DNA from: Bacillota bacterium
Lineage (GTDB): Bacteria > Bacillota > Clostridia > Acetivibrionales > DTU013
Assembly (NCBI GenBank): GCA_023411645.1
Contig: JAEYON010000036.1
Span: 1 to 30,851, forward strand
Length of the DNA: 30,851 bases
Direction of reading: 5' to 3'
A program made the translations under genes and the position numbers. How positions within the stretch are numbered: the stretch's first letter is position 1; each line of letters begins with the position of its first letter. The notes under the pieces are model-generated. The model had not been told where the DNA came from. It made no database searches and saw only the letters and a program-made list of their open reading frames with translations. Shown here piece by piece: positions 9,719 to 17,540 of this stretch.

Positions 9719-9778
9719 ACCCAATATTTTTCCTTGTCACCAAAGAATATTCTCTTTATTGTTGATGAGCCGAGATTA

Positions 9779-9803
9779 TATAATCAAACTGTAACGGTTA
9801 CAG
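9779..9803 (+). promoter_or_regulatory. Transporter promoter -10 with LacI-type operator
   Basis: A consensus TATAAT lies at 9779-9784; no good -35 is seen 17 bases upstream, as expected if an activator such as the adjacent AraC-type regulator is needed. The odd palindrome CTGTAACGGTTACAG (9789-9803) covers the expected transcription start. Its AACGGTT core matches four other sites in the window (near 15291, 15324, 16504, 17638), one of them on the lacI promoter. Repression by the local LacI protein is inferred. Confidence 0.65.
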
Positions 9804-9854
9804 AAGCCTTTCGAAAGGGTTGTATCTTGAATTTATTTGTAGGGAGGCCATAGA

Positions 9855-11222
9855 ATGAATAAGTTAGCAAAGATTGTGTCTATTGCAATTGCTTTAGTCA
9901 TGATAGTATCCTTGACTGCGTGCGGTGAGACCGGTAAGGCTCCGGACACGGGTAATACCGATACAGCAAAGGTTGAAGACACAAAGAAAGCTGAGGCCCC
10001 TAAAGAAGAGGCTCCGGCTGCCGAGAAGGTTAAAATCAAATTCCTCTCCTTAAGCTCCGACGACAATAGAAACAATATCCGTGAGAAATATATCAAAGTC
10101 AATGTCGCAAAAGAACTGCCGAACGTTGAGGTTGAATACGATCTGGGCGGCGGCGGGCAGGATTACGCCAACAAGCTGAAAGCATATAATGCTTCAGGCG
10201 ATATGCCGGACGTCTGGTTCTCCGAACAGAACCTGTCCAGCGTGGTAGTCTCTGCAGGTAACGCATTGGATATGGCTGAATATGTAAAGGCAACCGGTTT
10301 TGACAAGAAATTTAAAATGGCGGAAGTCATAGCACCGGATAAGGATGGAAAGATTTATTGCGTACAACCGGGTGCTGATCAGTATTTTACACCTAGACTG
10401 TGGTATCACAAGGATGTATTCGCACAAAATAGCATTGAAATTCCAAAGACTTTTGACGAACTCGTTGCAGTCTGCGAGACACTCAAGGGCAAAGGAATTG
10501 TTCCAATGTCCATAGTTGGCAAGGACGGATGGACGCCAAACCTGCACATGCTGCAAACAATGATCATGGCTGAAGATCCTCAGGTGGCACTTGATCTGGT
10601 CAATAACAAGACGGATTTCAGCAACCCCGTGGTTAAGAATGCTCTTGGAAGAATACAGAAGCTTGCTCAGATAGGCGCCTTTGCAGATGGTGTAACAAAC
10701 ATTGATTACGGTCCTGCAATGGAGATGTATACATCAGGAAGATCGGCAATGCTGGCAATGTTTACATGGGAGACAGGCAATCTGGAAAAGTCGGCTCCTG
10801 ATACAGATTTCATTGTATGGCCTTCTGCAAAAGAAGGAAATGATGCCAATGCCTCCATTCAGTTCTGGGGAGCTCCGTTAAGCGGATATCTCGCATCGGC
10901 ACAGACAAAGGATCCGGAAGTTGCTGCTAAGTTTGCAATGTTCTGCGCAGTCCAGGATGCCCTTTACTACAATATCGAGAACAAGGCGCCCACCGCTCTT
11001 GACACAGGCGTAGTGATTGAAGGCATCTCGCCGCTGCTTCAGAAGAACCTTGATCAGTTCAGTGCTGCACAGCTTAAGATACCCTCTTTGTGGGCTGCTA
11101 CATTTAACACGAAGATGTCTGCTGAGATTTCAACATTGAACAGTTATCTTCTGACAGGGCAGTATTCACCGGATGAATACATAGCCGCAATTAATCCGAT
11201 ATGGGCAGAAAACTTCAACTAA
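9855..11222 (+). CDS. CUT1 ABC transporter sugar-binding lipoprotein
   Basis: A 455-residue extracellular solute-binding protein (family 1). The lipoprotein signal peptide ends in the lipobox LTAC with Cys23, followed by an acidic, Ala/Glu/Lys-rich linker (about 25-58) that tethers the receptor to the membrane. The body is a periplasmic-binding-type fold with aromatic runs (LWYHKDVF, FTWETGN) typical of oligosaccharide binders. GGGAGG lies upstream of the ATG. It is followed by two permease genes of the same importer. It captures the sugar outside the cell and probably also informs the YesM-type kinase, as in related systems. The sugar is unknown; xylo-oligosaccharide is inferred from the neighbours. 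Confidence 0.93.
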   Translation: MNKLAKIVSIAIALVMIVSLTACGETGKAPDTGNTDTAKVEDTKKAEAPKEEAPAAEKVKIKFLSLSSDDNRNNIREKYIKVNVAKELPNVEVEYDLGGGGQDYANKLKAYNASGDMPDVWFSEQNLSSVVVSAGNALDMAEYVKATGFDKKFKMAEVIAPDKDGKIYCVQPGADQYFTPRLWYHKDVFAQNSIEIPKTFDELVAVCETLKGKGIVPMSIVGKDGWTPNLHMLQTMIMAEDPQVALDLVNNKTDFSNPVVKNALGRIQKLAQIGAFADGVTNIDYGPAMEMYTSGRSAMLAMFTWETGNLEKSAPDTDFIVWPSAKEGNDANASIQFWGAPLSGYLASAQTKDPEVAAKFAMFCAVQDALYYNIENKAPTALDTGVVIEGISPLLQKNLDQFSAAQLKIPSLWAATFNTKMSAEISTLNSYLLTGQYSPDEYIAAINPIWAENFN

Positions 11223-11260
11223 TACAAGCAATAAGCCTATGAGGGAAATATAAATTTATG

Positions 11261-11300
11261 GCAGCATCCCTATATGAGTCATCTTATGTAGGGATGCTGC
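11261..11300 (+). repeat. Long intercistronic hairpin between binding-protein and permease genes
   Basis: GCAGCATCCCTA (11261-11272) pairs perfectly with 11289-11300. The stem can extend by six further pairs, two of them wobble, to a 4-base loop at 11279-11282. It lacks a following T-run. It begins 38 bases after the binding-protein stop and ends 17 bases before the permease start. Such hairpins protect or attenuate transcripts so that the binding protein is made in excess over the membrane subunits. Confidence 0.7.
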
Positions 11301-11317
11301 CTAATCGGGTGACATAT

Positions 11318-12202
11318 ATGAACAAATTCTATAGTAACAAGCTTGCAATATTCCTATTTGCTTTTCCGACACTGTTATTATTTACTGCTTTTGTAATCTA
11401 TCCATTGTTTCCCGAAATACTAATAAGCTTTCAAAAAAACGATGGATTTAAGAACATGGGATATGTTGGAACTGCAAATTATATGAACGTTTTCCGGGAT
11501 CAAACCTTCTGGAAATCAAATCTAAATACTGTAATCATCGTGCTGGTATCCACTTGTGTTGGACTTCCGATTTCATTGATACTTGCATTGGTCATGGATA
11601 GGCAGAGTGAGTCGGTGAGAAGGTTTTTCAAAGCAGGCAGTGTACTGCCCGCTGTGCTTTCTGTTACAGTGATAGCACAGATGTGGGTCGCAATATATGA
11701 GCCGCAGTGGGGCTTGATCAACAGCGCATTAAGAGCTGTTGGACTGGACAAACTGGCTATGGTATGGCTTTCTGACAAAAGAACGCTAATATTGGCAATA
11801 ACGGCAGCATTCTTATGGCAATATCTCGGTTTGAATGCATTGCTTTTCTATACAGGTATTAAAGCGATCCCAAGGACATACTACGAGGCCTCTATAATTG
11901 ACGGCGCAGGCTTTATCAAAACAAGTTTAAAAATTACGATCCCTCTTTTGCAGGAGGTAACGAAATATTTACTTGTTATCTCGGTGCTTGGGTGTATGTC
12001 CCAATTTGCTCATGTAAGGATAATGACAGGCGGCGGCCCCGGAGACATTTCAAGAACAGTAATTTACCAGTTGTTTTTCAAGGCATTTTCAGCCTCTGAT
12101 TTTGGTCAGGGTTGTGCAATTGCCATTATATTTGTAGTGGAATGCCTGGCACTGACATTTTTCATTAACCGGTTTGTTGCAAGAGAAAAAATTGAGTTTT
12201 AA
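11318..12202 (+). CDS. CUT1 sugar ABC transporter permease (MalF/UgpA-type)
   Basis: A 294-residue inner-membrane subunit with six predicted membrane segments, the first at about 9-30. The cytoplasmic EAA coupling loop reads EASIIDGAGFIKTSLKITIP. The open frame extends upstream to an ATG at 11258, but that would add 20 residues unlike the family N-terminus and translate through the hairpin at 11261-11300. The ATG at 11318 has a GGGTGA site 5 bases upstream and gives the normal family length, so I chose it. It partners with the permease starting 19 bases after its stop. Confidence 0.9.
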   Translation: MNKFYSNKLAIFLFAFPTLLLFTAFVIYPLFPEILISFQKNDGFKNMGYVGTANYMNVFRDQTFWKSNLNTVIIVLVSTCVGLPISLILALVMDRQSESVRRFFKAGSVLPAVLSVTVIAQMWVAIYEPQWGLINSALRAVGLDKLAMVWLSDKRTLILAITAAFLWQYLGLNALLFYTGIKAIPRTYYEASIIDGAGFIKTSLKITIPLLQEVTKYLLVISVLGCMSQFAHVRIMTGGGPGDISRTVIYQLFFKAFSASDFGQGCAIAIIFVVECLALTFFINRFVAREKIEF

Positions 12203-12220
12203 CAGGATGGTGTAACGTTC

Positions 12221-13048
12221 ATGAAAAAAAACAAAATCAATTTGCTGGTTAGTGCCGCAATGATACTGATTGGTGTATCTTTTCTTTTCCCGCTTTACTG
12301 GATGCTCAATATCTCTTTCAAGTCAAAAAGCGAGGTGTATGACAACCCTTTTGGCCTCCCGCAGGAATGGGTATTTAGCAATTATGCGGATGCACTAGAA
12401 AAATTTAATTTCTTAAGATACTTATCCAACAGCTTGATTTATTCTGTAAGTACAATTATTCTGACAGTATTTTTAGGGAGTATGTTTGCTTATTGCCTGA
12501 GCCGAATGAACTGGAAGCATAAGGGCTTTGCGCTGAGCTATATTTCAATGGGGTTGGTCGTGCCTGCACAGGTGGTTATTATACCTATCCTAATTATGGT
12601 GCGAAACCTCGGACTAAAGGGTACTCACCTCAGCCTGATACTTCCATATTCTGCTTTTGCTCTATCCTCCTGTGTTCTGATGCTGTATGCTTTTTACAGG
12701 AGCTTGCCAAAAGAACTTGAAGAGGCTGCATGTATGGATGGATGTAATATTTATCAAACATACTTCAGGATTGTTATGCCGGTAATTAAGCCTGCCATTG
12801 CAACACAATGTGTATTGATATTCATGAACACATATAATGAGTTCTTCCTTGCTTTTATTTTAGCTGCGGATGACAAGATCCGGCCTTTGACGGTGGGGCT
12901 GCTGAATTTCTTTGTAAGCATTGGTGTGTCCCATTGGGGACAGATCGGAGCAGCTATGATTGTAACAAGTCTTCCCACGATTATCGTATACATGCTCGGA
13001 AATGAGCAGATAGAGAATGCCCTCACAGCGGGTGCTATTTTGAAGTAG
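12221..13048 (+). CDS. CUT1 sugar ABC transporter permease (MalG/UgpE-type)
   Basis: A 275-residue membrane protein with about six membrane segments and the EAA loop EEAACMDGCNIYQTYFRIVMP near residues 166-186. The FPLYWMLNISFKS block near residue 24 is typical of the MalG-like partner. It forms the channel with the preceding permease. No ATPase gene follows, so the importer probably borrows a shared MsmX-type ATPase encoded elsewhere; CUT1 importers in Gram-positive bacteria often do so. The gene ends just before a strong terminator. Confidence 0.94.
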   Translation: MKKNKINLLVSAAMILIGVSFLFPLYWMLNISFKSKSEVYDNPFGLPQEWVFSNYADALEKFNFLRYLSNSLIYSVSTIILTVFLGSMFAYCLSRMNWKHKGFALSYISMGLVVPAQVVIIPILIMVRNLGLKGTHLSLILPYSAFALSSCVLMLYAFYRSLPKELEEAACMDGCNIYQTYFRIVMPVIKPAIATQCVLIFMNTYNEFFLAFILAADDKIRPLTVGLLNFFVSIGVSHWGQIGAAMIVTSLPTIIVYMLGNEQIENALTAGAILK

Positions 13049-13054
13049 AACAAG

Positions 13055-13100
13055 AACTCCCTTCCGGCTCAATTTGAAAAGTCTTATGGAAGGGAGTTTT
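13055..13100 (+). terminator. Rho-independent terminator of the ABC transporter operon
   Basis: AACTCCCTTCC (13055-13065) pairs perfectly with GGAAGGGAGTT (13088-13098), followed by T residues. It lies directly after the second permease. The opposite strand reads TTCTTGTTC after the stem, so weak bidirectional use for the convergent dehydrogenase gene is possible. Confidence 0.85.
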
Positions 13101-13132
13101 CTCTATGTATATTTAATTATTTAATACTTACT

Positions 13133-14194
13133 TCATTTTATCTCCTCGTCAAATACAACTGCTACCTTTCCGCATTTCCCTTCTGCCATAAGCTGGTATG
13201 CCTCCGATACGTTGTCGAGTGTAAAACGATGTGTTACAAGCTCTTCGGGATGAATACCCCAGCGTACCAATCTTTCGGTGAGCTCCTCCATTTTCCAGAT
13301 GCTTGTAACCCATGATCCGTAAATCGTCTTTTGCTCATGTATAATATCAGGACTTGGGTTAAATTCGACTGTTCCACCTTCTCCTACCATAGCGATCTTG
13401 CCCCATTTACGTGTTGCTCGAATCGCCAGTTGACGGCCTGCTGTATGACCGGAACAGTCAATTGCACGCTCAACTCCGTTTCCGCTAGTAACCTTGAGAA
13501 TTTGATCCAGGGTATCATTGCTGCTGACGAATACATGATCAGCAAGATTCATTTCAGTTGCAAGACGGCACCTTTCCTCTATTACATCTACACCGATCAA
13601 TTTCTGTGCACCCATAGCCTTTGCCAACATCAATGTAGCCAGTCCTACAGGCCCAAGTCCAACAACAAGAACCGCATCATTACCCGAAATACCTATCTTC
13701 TCGAGCCCTTCATAAACTGTCCCAAATCCGCAGGCCACTTGTGCTCCGTCTGTATAGGTAAGTTCATCAGGCAAAAGGACACAATCCTTTTCATCCGCCA
13801 GTATGTACGGGGCCATACCACCGTCCCTCTGCCATCCGTAAGCAGCGCGAAGCGGGCTTGTGCAGCTTATCATATATCCTCTTCGGCAGTCATTGCACAA
13901 TCCGCAGCCTGAGATATGATAAAGTATGACGCGATCTCCTTCCTTGAACCTTCTCATCCCCGGACCGCATTTTACTATCTGCCCCGCAGGCTCATGCCCT
14001 GCAATTTTGTTCTGGTAGCCCTCAGGTCCTTTCCCCAAATGCTCGCGATAGATCGCGCGGATATCGCTTCCGCAGATTGTCGAAGATTTTGTCCTGACTA
14101 GTACCTGTCCATGGCCTGGTTCCGGAATTTCAACATCCTTCAGTACGACCGTGCTGTTGCCTGGTAAATAGGCGCCCTTCATCATTTCGCTCAT
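13133..14194 (-). CDS. Zinc-dependent alcohol/polyol dehydrogenase (MDR family)
   Basis: A 353-residue medium-chain dehydrogenase, probably oxidising a secondary alcohol or polyol with NAD(P). Catalytic zinc ligands are visible as Cys41 in CGSD and His67-Glu68 in GHE. The structural zinc is held by Cys97, Cys100, Cys103 and Cys111. The nucleotide-binding turn is GLGPVGL (about 179-185). The general pattern matches sorbitol/threonine dehydrogenase-like enzymes. A GGAGG site precedes the ATG, which overlaps the stop of the upstream aldo/keto reductase gene (ATGA at 14191-14194), so the two are translationally coupled. A polyol product of the reductase as its substrate is an inference; the true substrate is not readable here. 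Confidence 0.92.
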   Translation of the reverse strand: MSEMMKGAYLPGNSTVVLKDVEIPEPGHGQVLVRTKSSTICGSDIRAIYREHLGKGPEGYQNKIAGHEPAGQIVKCGPGMRRFKEGDRVILYHISGCGLCNDCRRGYMISCTSPLRAAYGWQRDGGMAPYILADEKDCVLLPDELTYTDGAQVACGFGTVYEGLEKIGISGNDAVLVVGLGPVGLATLMLAKAMGAQKLIGVDVIEERCRLATEMNLADHVFVSSNDTLDQILKVTSGNGVERAIDCSGHTAGRQLAIRATRKWGKIAMVGEGGTVEFNPSPDIIHEQKTIYGSWVTSIWKMEELTERLVRWGIHPEELVTHRFTLDNVSEAYQLMAEGKCGKVAVVFDEEIK

Positions 14195-15249
14195 AGTTCT
14201 CCTCCCTCACTAATACTCCCACTAATTATGCCATTAATATCCCAAAGATCAGTCCAATCCTTTGCACCTTTCCATAAAAAGACCTGGCCTTTTATCAGAC
14301 GGCAATTTTTATCTATGCCTTCTATCGCCTTCATATCTTCTTCTGTTAACGGCTCTGTTGTACAACATAGCAGATTGCTGAGAATGTTTCTTCTATTAGT
14401 CGAAAACGGTATTGGAATCTGTCCCCTTTGAACGGCCCATTTGATGCAAACGTTTGCGGGGTGAATATTCATTCTGTTTGCGATACTGATGATAACAGGA
14501 TCTTCTGTGTCAACCGTATCATCCTTTGTTCTGTCACGTTCAGGCCTTTTTGGTGAACCGATCGGGGAGTAGCCTATCGGAACTATTTTATGATCCAGAC
14601 AGTAACGGAATAGCTCCGGCTGCTGGAAATGAGGATGCAGCTCCATTTCATTCACGGCCGGCTGAATCCTGGCATCGCGCAAAACCAGCTCCAGCTTTGG
14701 AATAGTCATATTGGATGTGCCTATATGCTTTACAAGTCCGGCGTCAACCAATCTTTCCATCTGACGCCAAGTTTTCATGTAATTTTCATGAATATAAGGA
14801 ACTGCATTTGGATCCCTGGAGTCAACTCCTACACCTGCTGCATGAAAGTTTGGAAAAGGCCAGTGCACCAGATAAAGATCAAGATATTCCAGCTTTAAGT
14901 CCTTCAAAGATTTTGCACATGAGAGAAGTACGTCGCCATCTCCGTGCATATTATTCCACAACTTTGATGTAATGAACAGTTCTTCACGCTTAATTCCACT
15001 TTTCATAACCTCATTAAGCGATTCTCCTATCAAATGCTCATTTCCGTAAACAGAAGCACAGTCTATATGCCTGTAGCCAATTGAAATGGCCTCTTTTACG
15101 GCATTAGCGATGTCATGTCCGTCATAGCGGTCCGAACCAAAGGTACCAAGACCGATACCAGGAATCTTTGCATTTGTAAATAGCTGCTTTTGGGGAATCG
15201 CTTTCGGGTCTACAGCATCATCGGCAATTCTGAAGCACTGTGATTTCAT
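14191..15249 (-). CDS. Aldo/keto reductase
   Basis: A 352-residue NAD(P)H-dependent (beta/alpha)8 reductase of aldehydes or sugars. The full catalytic tetrad is present: Asp63 and Tyr68 in the DCASVYGNE stretch, Lys96 in TSKLW and His129 in LVHWP. The C-terminal cofactor block IPIPFSTNRRNI (about 286-297) differs slightly from the common IPKS version: the Lys-Ser pair is replaced by Phe-Ser. There is an additional N-terminal stretch of about 20 residues before the usual start of the fold. It is the first gene of a two-gene operon with a sigma-A promoter (15337-15365) and two LacI-type operators, so it is probably induced by the locus sugar. Confidence 0.92.
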   Translation of the reverse strand: MKSQCFRIADDAVDPKAIPQKQLFTNAKIPGIGLGTFGSDRYDGHDIANAVKEAISIGYRHIDCASVYGNEHLIGESLNEVMKSGIKREELFITSKLWNNMHGDGDVLLSCAKSLKDLKLEYLDLYLVHWPFPNFHAAGVGVDSRDPNAVPYIHENYMKTWRQMERLVDAGLVKHIGTSNMTIPKLELVLRDARIQPAVNEMELHPHFQQPELFRYCLDHKIVPIGYSPIGSPKRPERDRTKDDTVDTEDPVIISIANRMNIHPANVCIKWAVQRGQIPIPFSTNRRNILSNLLCCTTEPLTEEDMKAIEGIDKNCRLIKGQVFLWKGAKDWTDLWDINGIISGSISEGGEL

Positions 15250-15284
15250 TGGATATCTTTTCTCCTCTCCGCTTTAGAAAAAAG

Positions 15285-15297
15285 TGAAACGATTAAC
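15285..15297 (-). promoter_or_regulatory. LacI-type operator in the leader of the AKR-ADH operon
   Basis: TGAAACGATTAAC is centred on 15291, between the predicted transcription start (about 15330) and the aldo/keto reductase ribosome binding site. It shares the AACGRTT core with sites near 9796, 15324, 16504 and 17638. Binding here would act as a roadblock to transcription. Confidence 0.5.
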
Positions 15298-15317
15298 TTT
15301 ATTATTAGCATACAACG

Positions 15318-15365
15318 CAGAACGATTTATATTCTTAAAATACCATTATACGTATGCATTGTCAA
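15318..15365 (-). promoter_or_regulatory. Sigma-A promoter of the AKR-ADH operon with overlapping operator
   Basis: On the minus strand TTGACA (15360-15365) and TATTTT (15337-15342) are separated by 17 bases. A second LacI-type site, CAGAACGATTTAT as read on the plus strand (15318-15330), covers the expected start point. Together with the site at 15285-15297 this gives two operators about 33 bases apart (centre to centre), roughly three helical turns. Confidence 0.65.
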
Positions 15366-15457
15366 TGGTTAAAGCCGATGGAGGAACTTATTAGTGTTCA
15401 CCAGCAGAGCTTTGAAGTCTAAAACATGGTTTCCACAAGCTACTCTGATGGTTTACC

Positions 15458-15475
15458 GGCTGCTGTTACCTGAAT
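15458..15475 (-). repeat. Copy 1 of an 18-base dispersed motif, 3' of lacI
   Basis: Read on the minus strand this is ATTCAGGTAACAGCAGCC, starting 11 bases after the lacI stop. Copy 2 at 17543-17560 on the plus strand differs at one base and lies downstream of the PIG-L gene. Further short matches (a GGT-A-CCAT stretch, GAGTAGC) follow in both. Confidence 0.55.
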
Positions 15476-15486
15476 AAATATTATCT

Positions 15487-16488
15487 TTATATTGAGTCTC
15501 CGATAAGGATCTCCGTTTTCAATCGAAGCATGGAGGGATAATTTATTTTATCGCCCTTTAAGCGCTTCAGAATTATTTCAGCAGCGCATTCACCAATCTG
15601 TTTAATAGGTTGAACCACAATAGTCAGGTTTGGTTTTATCACTTTGGCCAGCTGCTGGTTGTCAAATCCAATAAAGGATAACTCGTCAGGTATCTTTATA
15701 TTCATTTCATTGAGCGCCATTACAGCTCCGATAGTCATTTCATAATTCGTGACATATACAGCGTCAATAACGGCTTCTGTTTTCAAAAATTCCATCATAA
15801 GATCATAACCGCTTTGGACTTCATAATCTCCGAATTTGATATTCTCAGTATTTACTCGCATTTCATAGTCTTCGTGTACTCTCATATATCCTTTTAAGCG
15901 TTCCTGTGCCGTATAGATATGCTCCGGACCGCAAATTATTCCGATTTCCTTGTGACCTCGCGTGATAAACTGTTCTACGGCGTTATACGAAGCATTCATA
16001 TTATCGACAAGCACTACGTCGCATTCCTTATTTTGTATGGGTCTGTCTATTGATACAATAGGGATTTCCTTTTCTACGGCGTTCTGAATTCTATCCTCTG
16101 TTATTCCAAGAGGCATAATAATTATGCCGTCCACGTACTTACTCATAAGAAAATCAAACTTGTCGTTCTCCAGCCGCATATCTTGATTGTAGTCGCAGAT
16201 AATCGTACTATAGCCGCTTTGCAGTAAAATACGTTCAATATGGGAAACGATACTTGTTGCAAAGATATTTTCCAAACTGGGTATAAGCACCCCTATCGTA
16301 AGGGTTTTATTTGTTTTTAAGCCCCTGGCAAGGGAGTTTGCTTTAAAATCCAACGTCTTAATAGCTTCTTCGATCCTGACTCTGTTTTTTTCTTTTACAC
16401 TTTTCCCGTTAATGTACTTGGAAATAGTGGCGGTGGATACACCGGCCAATTTGGCAACATCTTTGATTGTTGGTACGATATTGAACAT
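15487..16488 (-). CDS. LacI/GalR-family transcriptional repressor
   Basis: A 333-residue regulator. The N-terminal helix-turn-helix TIKDVAKLAGVSTATISKY (about 7-25) and the hinge near residues 50-60 bind the operator. The rest is a periplasmic-binding-like effector domain, with EQFITRGHKEIGIICG and PDELSFIGFDNQQLA as typical landmarks. The ligand is probably a sugar of the locus. The ATG follows AGAGATCGGAG; the AGAG part is at workable spacing. Its own promoter carries an operator copy at 16498-16510, so autorepression is likely. The same operator core at the transporter, AKR-ADH and WD40 lipoprotein promoters suggests it is the local regulator of the locus. Confidence 0.94.
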   Translation of the reverse strand: MFNIVPTIKDVAKLAGVSTATISKYINGKSVKEKNRVRIEEAIKTLDFKANSLARGLKTNKTLTIGVLIPSLENIFATSIVSHIERILLQSGYSTIICDYNQDMRLENDKFDFLMSKYVDGIIIMPLGITEDRIQNAVEKEIPIVSIDRPIQNKECDVVLVDNMNASYNAVEQFITRGHKEIGIICGPEHIYTAQERLKGYMRVHEDYEMRVNTENIKFGDYEVQSGYDLMMEFLKTEAVIDAVYVTNYEMTIGAVMALNEMNIKIPDELSFIGFDNQQLAKVIKPNLTIVVQPIKQIGECAAEIILKRLKGDKINYPSMLRLKTEILIGDSI

Positions 16489-16497
16489 CTCCGATCT

Positions 16498-16545
16498 CTA
16501 AACGATTTACTTTCTTAATTTTAACAAAAACAGAAGTATTGTCAA
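16498..16545 (-). promoter_or_regulatory. lacI promoter with autoregulatory operator
   Basis: On the minus strand TTGACA (16540-16545) and TAAAAT (16518-16523) are separated by 16 bases. The operator, CTAAACGATTTAC on the plus strand (16498-16510), covers the start point. Four bases on each side of its CGA centre (TAAA/TTTA) pair perfectly, making it one of the best palindromes in the set. Confidence 0.7.
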
Positions 16546-16571
16546 TGCTAATAGATAAGAGGAAGATATTG

Positions 16572-16580
16572 TGGTATTAT
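16572..16580 (+). promoter_or_regulatory. Possible extended -10 promoter of the PIG-L gene
   Basis: TGGTATTAT carries a TGN extension and a -10-like hexamer at 16575-16580, 75 bases before the PIG-L start and divergent from the lacI promoter. The -35 region is weak. No operator core lies on this side, so PIG-L control may differ from lacI. Confidence 0.4.
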
Positions 16581-16655
16581 ATTCTGGTCAGGTTCAGTGA
16601 AGGGGACAGGTATTAAACCGAACCGCTATTGGAATGGGAATAAGGAGGCTTCAAT

Positions 16656-17504
16656 ATGAAACTTAAAAATGCAGGTGCTGAAATTTATATTCCCGACAAT
16701 GTGAATCAGGAGGACGCCATTAAAAGAACTACACATATGGCAATATCAGCACATCAGGATGATATAGAGATCATGGCATATGACGGTATAAGCCGGTGCT
16801 TTGGAAGAGAGGACAGCTGGTTTATGGGGGTAGTTGTCACAAATGGCGCAGGTAGCCCGAGAAATGGACTATACGCTGATTGTTCAGACGAACGCATGCA
16901 GCAAATTAGAAAGCTTGAGCAGAAAAAGGCTGCCATTGTAGGCGAGTATTCTGCTTTGGCGCTTATGGATTACAGCAGTTCTGCGGTAAAGGATCCTGCA
17001 AACACGGATGTGGCTGCGGAAATCAGGGAGCTAATCATGGCAGCAAGGCCGCAGGTCGTTTATACGCATAACCTTGCTGATAAGCACCCCACCCATGTAG
17101 CAACAGCAATAAAGGTTATCATGGCTCTGAGGGAACTGCCGGATGAGGTGTTGCCGCAGAAGGTGTATGGGTGTGAGGTCTGGCGGGATCTGGACTGGGT
17201 GAATGATGAGGAAAAGGTTGCATTCGATGTTTCGGCGCATCCCAACATTGCTGCGGCAGTACTTGGTGTTTTCGACTCACAGATCTGCGGAGGCAAGCGC
17301 TACGACCTTGCATCACAGGGCAGGAGAGCAGGAAATGCCACATACTATACGTCTCACGGGACGGATAAAGCTGCCGCACTGTCCTTCGCAATGGATCTTA
17401 CGCCATTGATAACGGACAAAAAGCTGGATATAAGTGAATATGTACTTGGCTATATCGATAGATTCCGTGAGGATGTGCGCAGGAAGCTGCTTGCCGTACA
17501 ATAG
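16656..17504 (+). CDS. PIG-L/LmbE family zinc deacetylase
   Basis: A 282-residue protein of the PIG-L family (PF02585), metal-dependent hydrolases that usually remove N-acetyl groups from sugars such as GlcNAc derivatives. The metal motif AHQDDIE gives His33, Asp35 and Asp36, and the second motif HPTH gives His144 and His147. No signal peptide, so cytoplasmic. A strong AAGGAGG site precedes the ATG. It is divergent from lacI and followed by the WD40-OmpA lipoprotein gene after 184 bases. In this locus it could deacetylate an amino sugar or an acetylated oligosaccharide; the substrate is not defined by the sequence. Confidence 0.92.
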   Translation: MKLKNAGAEIYIPDNVNQEDAIKRTTHMAISAHQDDIEIMAYDGISRCFGREDSWFMGVVVTNGAGSPRNGLYADCSDERMQQIRKLEQKKAAIVGEYSALALMDYSSSAVKDPANTDVAAEIRELIMAARPQVVYTHNLADKHPTHVATAIKVIMALRELPDEVLPQKVYGCEVWRDLDWVNDEEKVAFDVSAHPNIAAAVLGVFDSQICGGKRYDLASQGRRAGNATYYTSHGTDKAAALSFAMDLTPLITDKKLDISEYVLGYIDRFREDVRRKLLAVQ

Positions 17505-17540
17505 CAGGAAAAAGAGCAGAGGTGAGATCATAGAGCGTGA

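Noticed and set aside
11258..11317. Upstream in-frame ATG for the first permease
   Set aside because: It would translate through a long hairpin, has a poorly spaced ribosome binding site and adds residues not expected in the family; 11318 is better.
13331..13912. 193-codon open frame on the plus strand
   Set aside because: It is antisense to the zinc dehydrogenase, whose motifs are complete; the composition is not protein-like and no start signal is present.
15380..15480. Possible known riboswitch (c-di-GMP or similar) behind lacI, because of a GGTAAACC stretch
   Set aside because: The conserved paired elements of that class are not visible, and the stretch lies after a stop codon rather than before a gene on that strand.
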